Shown: positions 1 through 15,165 of the stretch, piece after piece | How the letters are laid out: each line of letters starts with the position of its first letter | Numbering within the stretch: the stretch's first letter is position 1 | Source: Betaproteobacteria bacterium | Lineage (GTDB): Bacteria; Pseudomonadota; Gammaproteobacteria; Burkholderiales; Usitatibacteraceae | Length of the DNA stretch: 27,132 nt | Assembly: GCA_016709665.1 (NCBI GenBank) | Contig: JADJMI010000022.1 | Span: 1 to 27,132 of the forward strand | Reading direction: 5' to 3' | Position numbers and translations under genes: made by a program | Notes under the pieces: model-generated | The model's input: only the letters and a program-made list of their open reading frames with translations | What the model was told of the DNA's origin: nothing | Database searches by the model: none

Positions 1-249
1 GTGCCGCATGATCCCGTGCGCGACCACGAATCGGTCGCGATGCACCGGGAACGCGAAGCGGTCCGCGCGGGCGCGCTCTTCCGGGCACAGGGACCGGTAG
101 CAAAGCGCCAGCGTCGCCGCGTCGGTGTCGAGCTCGAATGGCCAGCAGTGGACCTCGCCCGGACCCGCACGCCGGAAGCCGATGCAAGGCACCAGCGACG
201 CCGGATCGAAAACCGCGGCGACCATTCCCGAGCCCGAAGGCGCCCTCAC
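1..249 (-). CDS. Sfp-type 4'-phosphopantetheinyl transferase, N-terminal part (runs off left edge)
   Basis: An open frame of 83 codons is read from a GTG at 249 to the window edge. Its product has the look of the N-terminal half of Sfp-type transferases: a His-Cys-Trp-Pro segment followed by FELDTDAATLALCYRSLCPEE, then ARADRFAFPVHRDRF and VVAHGIMR, matching the usual 'W..L......L.....LS.dE..RA.rF....dr.rfi.ar..lR' pattern. The magnesium-binding GxD and WxxKEA motifs would lie beyond the edge and cannot be checked. Such enzymes transfer 4'-phosphopantetheine from CoA to the serine of ACP and PCP domains, which is what the five carrier domains encoded upstream need. The GTG overlaps the stop of the preceding hydrolase (GTGA). 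An ATG at 225 is an alternative start; neither has a strong ribosome binding site. Family assignment is by pattern recognition only. Confidence 0.8.
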   Translation of the reverse strand, partial: MRAPSGSGMVAAVFDPASLVPCIGFRRAGPGEVHCWPFELDTDAATLALCYRSLCPEERARADRFAFPVHRDRFVVAHGIMRH

Positions 250-1124
250 GAATCGGCGCCGGACGGCGGGGTGAATGCCGTTTGCCCGGCCCACTCCGTG
301 GCGATGCCGATCAGCCGCGAACGATGCGCTTCCGAAGTGAACGTGTGATCGGCGCCTTGCAGGTACTCGAGGCGGAGCCGGTCGCCGAACGCCACGTCGG
401 GAAAGGCGTCCAGCACCTGCTCGCGGTAGTTGAGACGATGCTCCAACCCGCTCGTGAAGACCATGAGCAACCGAACGCCCTGGTCCAGCGCGGCCCGGTA
501 GGCGCTTTCGAGGATGGCGTGGACTTCCGGGCTCTGCAGGTCCGGCCGGTACGTGGCCGGATCCCCGCGGCCTGCCAGCCGGGCCGCCAGGCGGCGCACC
601 CGGAGATGCCTGCCGAGCACCACGTTGAACCAGACGCTCGGACGGATCAGTCGCGGACCGTAATGCCGAACGTAGTACCGGCGGGTTCGGGGGGTGGACG
701 GGTCGATGAGGATCAGGCCTCGCACGCGGCGGTCGCGCCCGCCGTAGAGCAGCGAGTGATCCGCGCCCGAGCACAGCCCGACGAGCACGATGCTTCGCGC
801 GCCGCGCCGCGTCTCGAGCCAGTCGATCGCCTCGCGCACGTCAGCGAGCGCCGCCTCGAAGGGCGCGAGCCCGTCGGGCCGCGGCTCGCTGTCGCCCAGG
901 CCCGAGAGATCGAAGCGCAGGACGTCATGTCCCGCCGACGCCAGCGCCCGCGCGAGCAGCACGTTCATCCGGCTGGGGCCGACGCGGTGAATGATGCCGG
1001 CGTTGAGGATGACGAAAGTGGGCCGGTTTTCGCCCGCTTGCGGGTCGGCGGGCTCGGTGAGGATCCCCACGAGGGACTGGCGCGGTCCCAGCAGGAAGGC
1101 CTGCTCGCGCACCGCCGCGTTCAC
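246..1124 (-). CDS. alpha/beta hydrolase with Cys at the nucleophile elbow (exosortase-hydrolase-1-like)
   Basis: A 292-residue protein with an alpha/beta-hydrolase layout. The oxyanion-region segment is ILNAGIIHRVGPSR (39-52), followed by VLRFDLSGLGDSE (68-80). The nucleophile elbow is GLCSG (116-120), with Cys118 where Ser is usual, and a C-terminal His occurs in GADHTF (His260). No signal peptide or membrane segment is visible, so it is probably cytoplasmic. The overall pattern recalls, from memory, the 'hydrolase 1, exosortase A system-associated' group. The start chosen is a GTG at 1124 that overlaps the stop of the preceding gene (GTGA), with GGAG 8 nt upstream; the same frame stays open to 1202, but that extension looks like read-through of the neighbour in another frame. 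In this operon a role in releasing or editing the acyl-peptidyl thioester is plausible but inferred. Confidence 0.85.
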   Translation of the reverse strand: MNAAVREQAFLLGPRQSLVGILTEPADPQAGENRPTFVILNAGIIHRVGPSRMNVLLARALASAGHDVLRFDLSGLGDSEPRPDGLAPFEAALADVREAIDWLETRRGARSIVLVGLCSGADHSLLYGGRDRRVRGLILIDPSTPRTRRYYVRHYGPRLIRPSVWFNVVLGRHLRVRRLAARLAGRGDPATYRPDLQSPEVHAILESAYRAALDQGVRLLMVFTSGLEHRLNYREQVLDAFPDVAFGDRLRLEYLQGADHTFTSEAHRSRLIGIATEWAGQTAFTPPSGADS

Positions 1125-1899
1125 CGGAACCACTCCACGATCCGCCGCAGCGCTTCGACGGGCACCGCGCCGGCATGGAAGCGGGTGTCTTCGATCCAGC
1201 AAGGCGGCGAGGGCACGTGCGCCACCTCCACCGGATGGCTCGTGCGCCCGTCCAGCAGGGCGCGAAGTCGCCGGCAGGCATCCTCGCCTTCGGAAACCAG
1301 GATGCGCAGCGGCACGGCCAGCCCGGGCGCCGACGCGGCAAGATCGAGCGCCTGCAACGCGAGGGCCATCGCCGGCGTGAGCGGAAATCCCTGGATTTCG
1401 AGCTCAGCGCATGGCTTGGGCGAGCCGGCGGCCGGGGGTACCGCCGGCAAGGCGTCCCGCTCCAGTTCCCGAAGGTAGGCTTCCCCCGAAACGACCGGGT
1501 CCCAGAGCACGAGCGTATCGACCCCTCCCGGCTGCCGTGCGGCGACGGCCGCCGCGAGCGTGCCGCCGAGCCGCAGTCCGACCAACCCGACCCGGCGGGC
1601 GTCGGTCATGTCCTTCAGTTCCTCGAGCGCCGTCTCGATGTCCTGCGTCCAGCCGGCCAGGTCGGCGTCCCGCAGGTCGCCGGCCGAGTCGCCCGTGCCG
1701 AAGTAGTCGAATCGCAGCACATGGACGCCGGCCGCGGCGAGCTGGGAAGCCAGGTGCCGGAAGGGACGGTGGGCGCGCAAGTACTCGTCGCCCCACGGCG
1801 GGACAGGACGACGGCTCGCCCACGCCCACCCGTCGGCGCGGCGGGCGTATAGATCGCGAAGAGCCGGCGCTTGCCGGAGCCGAAGATGAACGGAGTCAA
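1121..1899 (-). CDS. alpha/beta hydrolase lacking the nucleophile Ser (exosortase-hydrolase-2-like), one frameshift
   Basis: The composite protein is about 259 residues. It begins MTPFIFGSGKRRLFAIYTP, then PPWGDEYLRAHRPFRHL, VLRFDYFGTGDSAGD and the elbow GLRLG (about 108-112). The N-terminus and elbow recall, from memory, 'hydrolase 2, exosortase A system-associated'. Arg110 stands where the catalytic serine would be, so ordinary serine-hydrolase chemistry is not supported. The N-terminal part (1899 to about 1803) and the rest (about 1800 to 1121) are in different frames. One missing base in the short G run at 1800-1802 (plus strand) restores the expected VVL-x-PPWGDEYL. The start is a TTG at 1899 overlapping the TGA of the preceding NRPS (TTGA), with GAGG 8 nt upstream. 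It is chosen over an ATG at 1918 because only the TTG frame gives the family N-terminus. A release or proofreading role with the adjacent hydrolase is inference. Confidence 0.78.
1133..1136 (-). promoter_or_regulatory. ribosome binding site (GGAG) for the GTG-start hydrolase
   Basis: GGAG on the minus strand lies 8 nt before the GTG at 1124, inside the end of the upstream hydrolase gene. It supports the GTG start rather than longer in-frame alternatives. Confidence 0.5.
1800..1802 (-). other. apparent 1-nt deletion (frameshift) in the first hydrolase gene
   Basis: The minus-strand reading passes from the frame of the TTG start to the frame ending at 1121 near this GGG/CCC run. Adding one base gives a continuous protein through the conserved PPWGDEYLR segment. 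Confidence 0.75.
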
Positions 1900-4800
1900 C
1901 CGGAGCGCCTCGCGTCATTCCCGGGATGGCCCGCCGCGACCTGCCGCAGGCTCTGGAAGAACATCGCCCGGGGGTCCATGCGCCAGCCGGTCTTGCGCTC
2001 CAGCGCGCTCGCCGCGCGCAGCGCGAGCAGGGAATGCCCGCCCAGCTCGAAGAAATTGTCCTGCGCGCCGACACGGTCCAGCTTCAGCAGGTCGCACCAG
2101 ATCGCGGCCAGCACCTGTTCCATGCCCGGCGCCGGCGGCTCGGCCTGCGCATCGGCCCGCTTCGCGTTGCGGAAGGGGTCGGGGAGCGCCCCCCGGTCGA
2201 TCTTGCCGTTGGCGAGCAGGGGGATGCCCTCGAGTGCGACGAACACGGACGGAACCATGTAGTCCGGCACGTGGCGACGCAGGTCGCGCCGCAACTCGCT
2301 CACCGTGGGTTCCCCGCCCGATCGATAGACGACGTACGCGACGAGCCTCGAATCGCCGGGGGCGGCCTCCCGAGCCACCACCACGCACTGGCGCACGGCC
2401 TCGTGCGAGGCGAGCACCGCTTCGATCTCGCCCAGCTCGATGCGAAAGCCCCGGATCTTCACCTGGTGGTCGAGCCGGCCCAGGTGCTCCAGCCGGCCAT
2501 CCTCCCGCCAGCGGGCCAGGTCGCCCGTGCGGTACAGGCGCGCCCCCGCGTGGCCGCCGAAGCGATCCGCGATGAAGCGCTCGGCCGTCAGCTCCGGCCG
2601 GCGGTGGTATCCGATCGCCACGCCCGCGCCGCCGATCAGCAACTCCCCCGGCACGCCCACCGGCGCCGGCTCGCCGTTCGCGTCGACCACGTACACCTGC
2701 GTGTTCGCGATCGGCCGCCCGATCGTGATAGCCGCGCCCGCCTCCACCCGCCCGGCCGTCGACCACACCGTGGTCTCGGTCGGGCCGTAGAGATTCCACA
2801 GCTCGCCCACGAGCGGCAGCAACGCCCCGGCCAGCTCGCGCGGCAGCGCCTCGCCGCCGCACAGCGCGCGAAGCCGCCTGTCCCCGCCCCACCCCGCCTC
2901 CAGCAACAGCCGCCAGGTGGCCGGCGTCGCCTGCAGCACCGTCGCCCCGCTCGAGGCGAGCCGCGCCGCCAGCTGCGCTCCGTCGGCGGCCGTTTCGCGC
3001 GACATCATCTCCACCCGCGCGCCGACGAGCCAGGGCAGGTAAAGCTCGAGCCCGGCGATGTCGAAGGAGATCGTCGTCACCGCGGCGAGCACGTCCCCTC
3101 GCCCAGCCCCGGCTCGCGCCGCATGGACTGCAGGAAATTGGCGAGCGATCCGTGCGAGACGGCCACGCCCTTCGGGCGGCCCGTCGATCCCGAGGTGTAG
3201 ATGACGTACGCCGGGTCGCCCGGCGCCGCGCCGCCCGCCACGGCCGCATCGCTCATCGTGGCGATGAGCGCCGCTTCGGCCGACAGGTCCAACACCTGAA
3301 GACCGGCAGGGAGCGACACGCCCGAGGCCGCATCGGCCGCCGTCACGAGAACCGACGCGCCGCTGTCCTCGAGCATGTAGCCGAGCCGCTCGGCAGGGAA
3401 GCCCGGATCGAGCGGCACGTAGGCACCGCCCGCCTTCAGGATCCCCAGCAGCGCCACCGCGAGGTCGATCCCGCGCTCCACGCACAGGCCCACCAGCGCG
3501 CCGGGACCCACGCCCCGGGCACGCAAGGCGTGCGCCACGCGATTGGATCGCGCATCCAGTTCGCCGTACGTGAGCACCGCGCCTTCGAAGCCGAGCGCGA
3601 TGGCCTGCGGCTCGGCCGCCGCACGCTCGGCGAAACCCTGCACGAAGCCCGCCTCCTCGCGCGGCGCCGCGGTGTCGTTCCAGCGCCGCAGCACGTTCTC
3701 GCGCTCCTCCTGCGGCAGCAGCGGCAGCGAGCCGATCGCAAGCTCCGGCTGCTTCGCGATCCCCGCGAGCAGCACCCGGAAGCGCCCGAGCAGCGCGTCG
3801 ATCGCCGGGCGCTCGAACAGGTCGGTGTTGTACTCCACGATGAGTTCGAGCGGGCCACCCTTCTCGTGGAACGTGGCCGTCAGGTCGAAGCGCGAGCTGC
3901 CTGTCTCGCTGCGCGGCACGGCCGAGACTTCGAGGCCCGGCAGGACAGGCATGGCGTCCTGCACGTGCTGCAGCACGAACATCGCCTGGAAGAACGGGTT
4001 GCGGCTCGCGTCGCGCACCGGGTGCAGCTCCTCCACGAGCTTGTCGAACGGGATCTCCTGGTGCGCGTCCGCATCGAGCACCGCCGCCTTCACCTGCCCG
4101 AGCAGCGCCTCGAACGGCGGGTTGCCCGACAGGTCGCTGCGCAGCACGAGCGTGTTGGCGAAAAAGCCGATCATCCCTTCCAGCGCGAGCCGCGTGCGGT
4201 TGGCCACGGGCGTTCCCACCAGCACGTCCGCCTGCCCGCTGTGCCGGAAGAGCAGCACCTTGAAGGCCGCGAGCAGCACCATGAAGAGCGTCGCCTGCTT
4301 CGCCTCCGCCAAGCGCCGCAGCCCCGCCACCGTATCCCCCGGCACCGCCATGCGAACCTCCGCCCCGGCCTCGGTCTGCACCGGCGGGCGCGCGCGCGCC
4401 ATCGGCAGATCCAGCGCCGCCACCGGAGGGGCGAGGCGCTCGCGCCAGTAGCCCAGGTGCTTCTCCAGCGTCTCGCCCTGCAGGTGCCGCCTCTCCCAGC
4501 GCGCGTAGTCGGCGTACTGGATCGCCAGCGCCGGCAGCGGCGAAGGCCGCCCTTCGCGGAAGGCGGTGTAGAGCGCGACCAGCTCCGCGACGAAAGCCGT
4601 CATCGACCACCCGTCCGAGATGATGTGGTGCGTGGTGGCGATCATCAGGTGATCGTCCGGCGCGGTGCGCAGCAGGCGCACGCGCAGCAACGGGCCACGC
4701 TCGATGTCGAAGGGCCGTCCCGCTTCCTCGCGCGCAAGCGACCGGGCCCGCCTCTCGCATTCCTCCGGCGGCAGCGAGGACAGGTCCGTCACGGGCAGCT

Positions 4801-5215
4801 CGAAGGGCACCGCCGGATGCACCACCTGCACCGCCTCGCCTTCCTCCTCCGAGAACGTCGTCCGAAGCACCGCGTGGCGCCGCACGATCTCCCCGATGGC
4901 GCGGCCGATCGCCTCCACGTCGAGCGCCCCGCGCATGCGCAGGGCCCCGGCGATGTTGTAGGCCGAGCTGCCGCCGCTCATGCGGTCCAGCATCCACATG
5001 CGCTGCTGCGCGAAGGAAAGCGGCGCCCGGCCCGGCCCGTCCTGCGCCGGGCCCTCGCGCAGCAGCGCCATCAGCGCGGGCTTGTGCCGCGCGAGCGCCT
5101 CGCGCAGCTCCGGCGTGACGACCCCCTTGACGGCATTGATGCGCAGCTGGTCGCCATCGACGAAGACGGTCGCGTTGAGCATGCGCAGGTCGGTCAGCAG
5201 GTCTTCGGGCGTCAT
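1896..5215 (-). CDS. NRPS module: docking domain-C-A(Gly-type)-T, one frameshift
   Basis: The composite protein is about 1106 residues. Residues 1-54 form a TubC-type N-terminal docking domain (LLTDLRML...GDQLRINAVKG...LREALARHKPALMALL). The condensation domain (about 65-500) carries an intact HHIISDG (196-202). The adenylation domain (about 520-1020) has YTSGSTGRPKG, SFDIAGLELY, LYGPTETT, YRTGDLARW, and the A10 motif with its Lys (LLANGKIDR). The thiolation domain carries FELGGHSLLAL with the phosphopantetheine serine. Aligning to GrsA by eye gives the pocket residues D-I-L-Q-L-G-L-V-W-K, one change from the commonly quoted glycine code DILQLGLIWK. The protein ends shortly after the T domain with no thioesterase, reductase or epimerase domain. 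The ATG at 5215 follows the previous stop by 5 nt. The frame changes at the G run at 3095-3098; one extra G gives GLGEGDVLAAVTTISFD. Confidence 0.93.
1908..1911 (-). promoter_or_regulatory. ribosome binding site (GAGG) for the TTG-start hydrolase
   Basis: GAGG on the minus strand lies 8 nt before the TTG at 1899, within the last codons of the NRPS gene. It supports the unusual TTG start coupled to the NRPS stop. Confidence 0.45.
3095..3098 (-). other. apparent 1-nt deletion (frameshift) in the second NRPS gene
   Basis: The frame open from 5215 ends just past this run, while the A-domain continues in the frame that ends at 1896. A fifth G in the GGGG run (minus strand) restores the sequence leading into the SFDIAG core motif. 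Confidence 0.85.
5054..5215 (-). other. TubC-type N-terminal docking domain of the second NRPS
   Basis: The first 54 residues show the small alpha-beta-beta-alpha-alpha docking fold pattern: LL..LR.L......GDQL...A.KG..TPELREAL..HKPALMALL. It is expected to bind the C-terminal tail of the preceding NRPS, which ends ...EQEEISL. Confidence 0.75.
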
Positions 5216-5220
5216 GATGG

Positions 5221-8200
5221 TCAAAGGGAGATCTCTTCCTGTTCCGTGGCTTCGCCCCGCGCGGCATCCACGAACCTCGCCAGGGTCTCGACGGTCGGGG
5301 CCTGGAACAGCACGCGAAGCGGCAGGTCGACGTTCAGCGAAGAGCCCAGGCGCGAGAGCACCCGCGTGGCGACGAGCGAATGGCCGCCGAGTTCGAAGAA
5401 GTCGTCCCGGACGCCCACCTCGTCCACGCCGAGCACCTCGCGCCAGATGCCGGCGATGGCCTCCTCGGTCGGGGTGCGAGGCGCCACCCGGGCGCGCGCC
5501 GCCGGAACGCCCGGAACCGGAAGCCGTTGGCGGTCCACCTTCCCGTTCGGCGTGAGTGGCACACGATCGATCGCCATGAAATGCGCGGGGATCATGTACT
5601 CCGGCAGCCTTGCGCGCAGGTAGTCGCGCAGCGCCTCGCCCGCCGGGGCGGGCACGCCGGCACGGGGCACGACATGGGCGGCGAGACGCGCCCCGCTCCC
5701 GCCCGCGTCCAGGGCGAGACGGCCGCCTCGGCGAGATCGGGATGCGCGCGCAGGGCCGCCTCGATCTCCCCGAGTTCAATGCGAAAGCCGCGGATCTTCA
5801 CCTGGGCGTCCGCCCGCCCGGCGAACTCCACCATGCCGTCCGGGCGGTAGCGGCCGAGATCGCCGGTGCGGTACATGCGGTCCTCCGGCGCACCCGTCGG
5901 TCCGGGAACGAAGCGCAGCGCGGTGAGCGCGTCATCGTCGACGTAGCCGCGAGCCAGGTACGGAGTGCGTATGTGGATCTCGCCCAGTTCCCCGATGCCC
6001 GCGAGCCCCCCGGCGGCATTCAGCACCAGAAGCTGCACGCCGTCGATTCCGCGGCCAAGCGGCACACGAACCGGCAGGTCCGCGACGTCTTGCGGAACTG
6101 CATGCCATCCCATGGCCTGCGGAGTCTCGGTGGCGCCGTAGAAGCTGACGATCGCGGCGGCGGGAGCAAGCTCGCGAACGGCCTGCACCGAATGCGCCGG
6201 CAGGACATCGCCACCGAAGAACACGTGCCGCAATGACGCCAACGCTCGCGGCTCGCCACCGGCGGGAAGCAACGCGACGAGATCCGCCATGGCCGGCGTG
6301 AGGTGGCAGACGCTGATGCGCTGCCCCGCGAGCCAGTCGACCAGGTAGCCGGGCTGGCCGATGCGCGCCGCTGCGGGCATGCAGGCCGTGGCACCCGCCC
6401 AGAATGCCCCGAGCACGTCGCGCAGCAGGGGATCGTGCGCCAGGCCCGAGAGCACGCTGAACCGATCCGGCGGCCCGATCGCCGAGCGGCGCGCATGCCA
6501 CTCGAAGAAGTGCGACAGCGGCCGATGCGTGCCGGCGACGGCCTTGGGCTCGCCGGTCGAGCCCGACGTGAAGGCGACGTAGGCGAGATCGTCGGGCCCC
6601 ACCGCGACCGCCGGGGCGTCGCCGTGGAAATGGCGCCAGTCGCCGTCCGCGGAATCCGCGGGGCCTTGCCAATTCGCGCGCGTCTCCGGCTTGAAGTCCC
6701 GCAGCACCTCCCCCATCGCCTCCGGAAGCGCGGCGTCCTCGGCACACACCAGCGCGCGGGGCCCGGCGAGGCGAAGGCACTGGGCCGCGCGCGACGGCGG
6801 GTGCGCCGGGTCGATGATCACGAATGCGGCACCGGCCTTCAGGATACCGAGCACGGCCCACGCCAGACCGGCATTGCGCCCGGCGACGATGGCCACCCGG
6901 TCCTCGCGACCCACGCCTTTCGCGAGCAACCATCGGGAAAGCTGGTTGCTCGCCCGCTCGAGCGCGCCGTACGTCAATTCGCATTGCGCGTCCACGACCG
7001 CGGGGTGATCCGGGTCGCGTTCCGCGTGGCGCCGGAAGCGTTCGTGCGCGCCTTCGGTCCAGCTCGCCGCCAGCGGGGCGGACGGATCGGGAAGCAGGCC
7101 CCGGGCGCCGGGCGTCACGAGCGAAGTCGCCATGACGCGCACGTCCGGATCTTCCGCCACGGCCTGCAGCAGCTGCACGTACTGGTCGATGAGGGACTCG
7201 ATGCGCACGGCATCGAAAAGCGCCCGGGCGTAGACGGCGGCCAGCGCCAGCCCCGAAGGCTCGTCGCGCAGGTACAGCGTGAGGTCGAACTTCGATTGCG
7301 CCTGCCCGAATGCGAGGACGGGCAAGGGCTCCACGGCGAGTCCCTCGAAACGCAGCGGCTCGTCGATCGGGAAATTCAGCATGTTGACGAGCACCTGGAA
7401 GAGCGGCGAGCGGCTCGTGTCGCGCTCCGGAGCGAGCGCCTGCGCCACCATTTCGAACGGTGCGTCGCGATGCACCATGGCCTCCTGGAAGGCCGATCGC
7501 ACGGTCGACAGGAGGTCACGGAAGCCCGCCGCGACCTCAATGCGCGTGCGCACGACCACGGTGTTGATGAACACCCCGATCAGCGGCTCGAGCTCGGATC
7601 GCTCGCGCCCCGCCACCGGGACGCCGACGCAGAGGTCCGCCTGGCCGCTCTGCCGGGACAGGATCGCGTTGAAGGCGGCCAGCAGCGTGACGAACAAGGT
7701 GACGCCCTCGGCGCGGCTCAAGGCGACCAGCCTGTCCCGCAGGCCGGCGTCGAGGGTCCGGGTGCAGGCGGCGCCCGCGAAGGACTGGACGGCCGGGCGG
7801 GGACGGTCCCCGGGAATCTCCAGCACACCCGGCGCCCCTTCGAGCCGCCGGTTCCAGTACGCGAGCGAGGGCCCCAGCGTGCCCCGGGCGAAGCCGCTCC
7901 TGAGCCAGTGGGCGTAGTCGGCGTACTGGACCGCCAGCGGCGCGAGGGCGATCGGGCGGCCCGCCACGCGGGCACCGTAGAGCGAGGCGAGTTCGCGGGC
8001 CAGGATCTCCGAGGACCACCCGTCGCCGGCGATGTGGTGATAGACCACGAGCAGCCAGTGGCGATCGGGCCGCTGGCGGATGAGAACAGCGCGAAGCAGC
8101 GGCCCGTTCGCGAGATTGAACGGAAGGAGCGCCTCGCGCTCCACGCACGCGAGCGCGGCGCCGTCGTCCTCGTGGCCGGGCGCGAGCGTGACGATCCGCA

Positions 8201-8668
8201 AGGCGCCGGGCTGCGCCGGATGGATGCACTGCGACGGTTGCCCGTCTTCCTCCCGGATCGTCGTTCGCAGCATCTCGTGCCGTGCCGTGACCTCGCCGAG
8301 CGCCGCCTCGAGAGCTGGCACGTCGAGCGGCCCCGTCAGGCACCAGCCGAGGTGCAGGTTGTAGGCCGTGTTGCCCGGCACGAGCCGGTCGAAGAACCAC
8401 ATCAGCTCCTGCGTAAAGGAAACCGGGAGGCGGCCCTCGCGCGGCACGCGGCCGATCGACAGTTCGTGGGGGTGCCGATCCGGGCGAACGGGCGGCTCGT
8501 CCGCATGCACCCGGAGGTAGGCCATCACCTCCGGCTTTCGGCGGCCGAGTTCCTCGCGCAGGGCGGGCGTGATCGCGCCCTTGGGCGCATCCACGCCCAG
8601 GCGGTCGCCCTCGAACGCGAGTCGGATGTCCAGCCGCGCCAGCCGCGCCAGGAACTCGAGTGTGTCGT

Positions 8669-8672
<4 letters not shown>
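5221..8672 (-). CDS. NRPS module: docking domain-C-A(LYS2/aminoadipate-like)-T, one frameshift
   Basis: The composite protein is about 1150 residues. Residues 1-55 are a TubC-type docking domain. The C domain (about 82-500) has an intact HHIAGDG (212-218). The A domain (about 525-1040) contains FTSGSTGEPKAV, GLAHDPLLRD in place of the usual core-A4 wording, FYGATET, YRTGDLG, RADAQVKIRGFRIELGE and LTPNGKVDR. The T domain has FELGGHSLVATR. The by-eye specificity residues are D747-P748-R751-H790-F818-G820-F844-Q852-A853 plus the A10 Lys. These share the first five positions with the code I recall for yeast Lys2 (DPRHFVMRAK, alpha-aminoadipate). Unlike Lys2 there is no reductase domain. The ATG at 8672 overlaps the PKS stop (ATGA), with GGAG upstream. 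One base appears to be missing at about 5695-5722, after which the C-terminal subdomain continues as ...GGSGARLAAHVV. Confidence 0.92.
5695..5722 (-). other. apparent 1-nt deletion (frameshift) in the first NRPS gene
   Basis: Upstream coding (ending AHPDLAEAAV) and downstream coding (ARLAAHVVPRAGVPAPAGEA) are in different frames and belong to one adenylation C-terminal subdomain. The missing base cannot be placed exactly within this G/C-rich stretch. Confidence 0.8.
8508..8672 (-). other. TubC-type N-terminal docking domain of the first NRPS
   Basis: Residues 1-55 (FLARLARLDIRLAFEGDRL...APKGAITPALREEL..RKPEVMAYLR) match the docking-domain pattern seen again in the next NRPS. The partner should be the tail of the preceding PKS, which ends ...HGERETLTL. 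Confidence 0.75.
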
Positions 8673-15146
<6,474 letters not shown>

Positions 15147-15154
15147 GGTCACGG

Positions 15155-15159
15155 CTCCT
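15155..15159 (-). promoter_or_regulatory. ribosome binding site (AGGAG) for the KS-AT-DH-ER-KR-ACP PKS
   Basis: AGGAG on the minus strand lies 8 nt before the ATG at 15146, in the 19-nt gap after the transporter gene. It decides the start in favour of 15146. Confidence 0.7.
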
Positions 15160-15165
15160 GGGATT

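Noticed and set aside
1..1478. Plus-strand frames at the left edge
   Set aside because: The minus strand there encodes a recognisable transferase and two hydrolases; the plus-strand products have no family features.
1896..2100. Possible C-terminal thioesterase on the last NRPS
   Set aside because: Only about 40 residues follow the carrier serine before the stop, which just completes the T domain.
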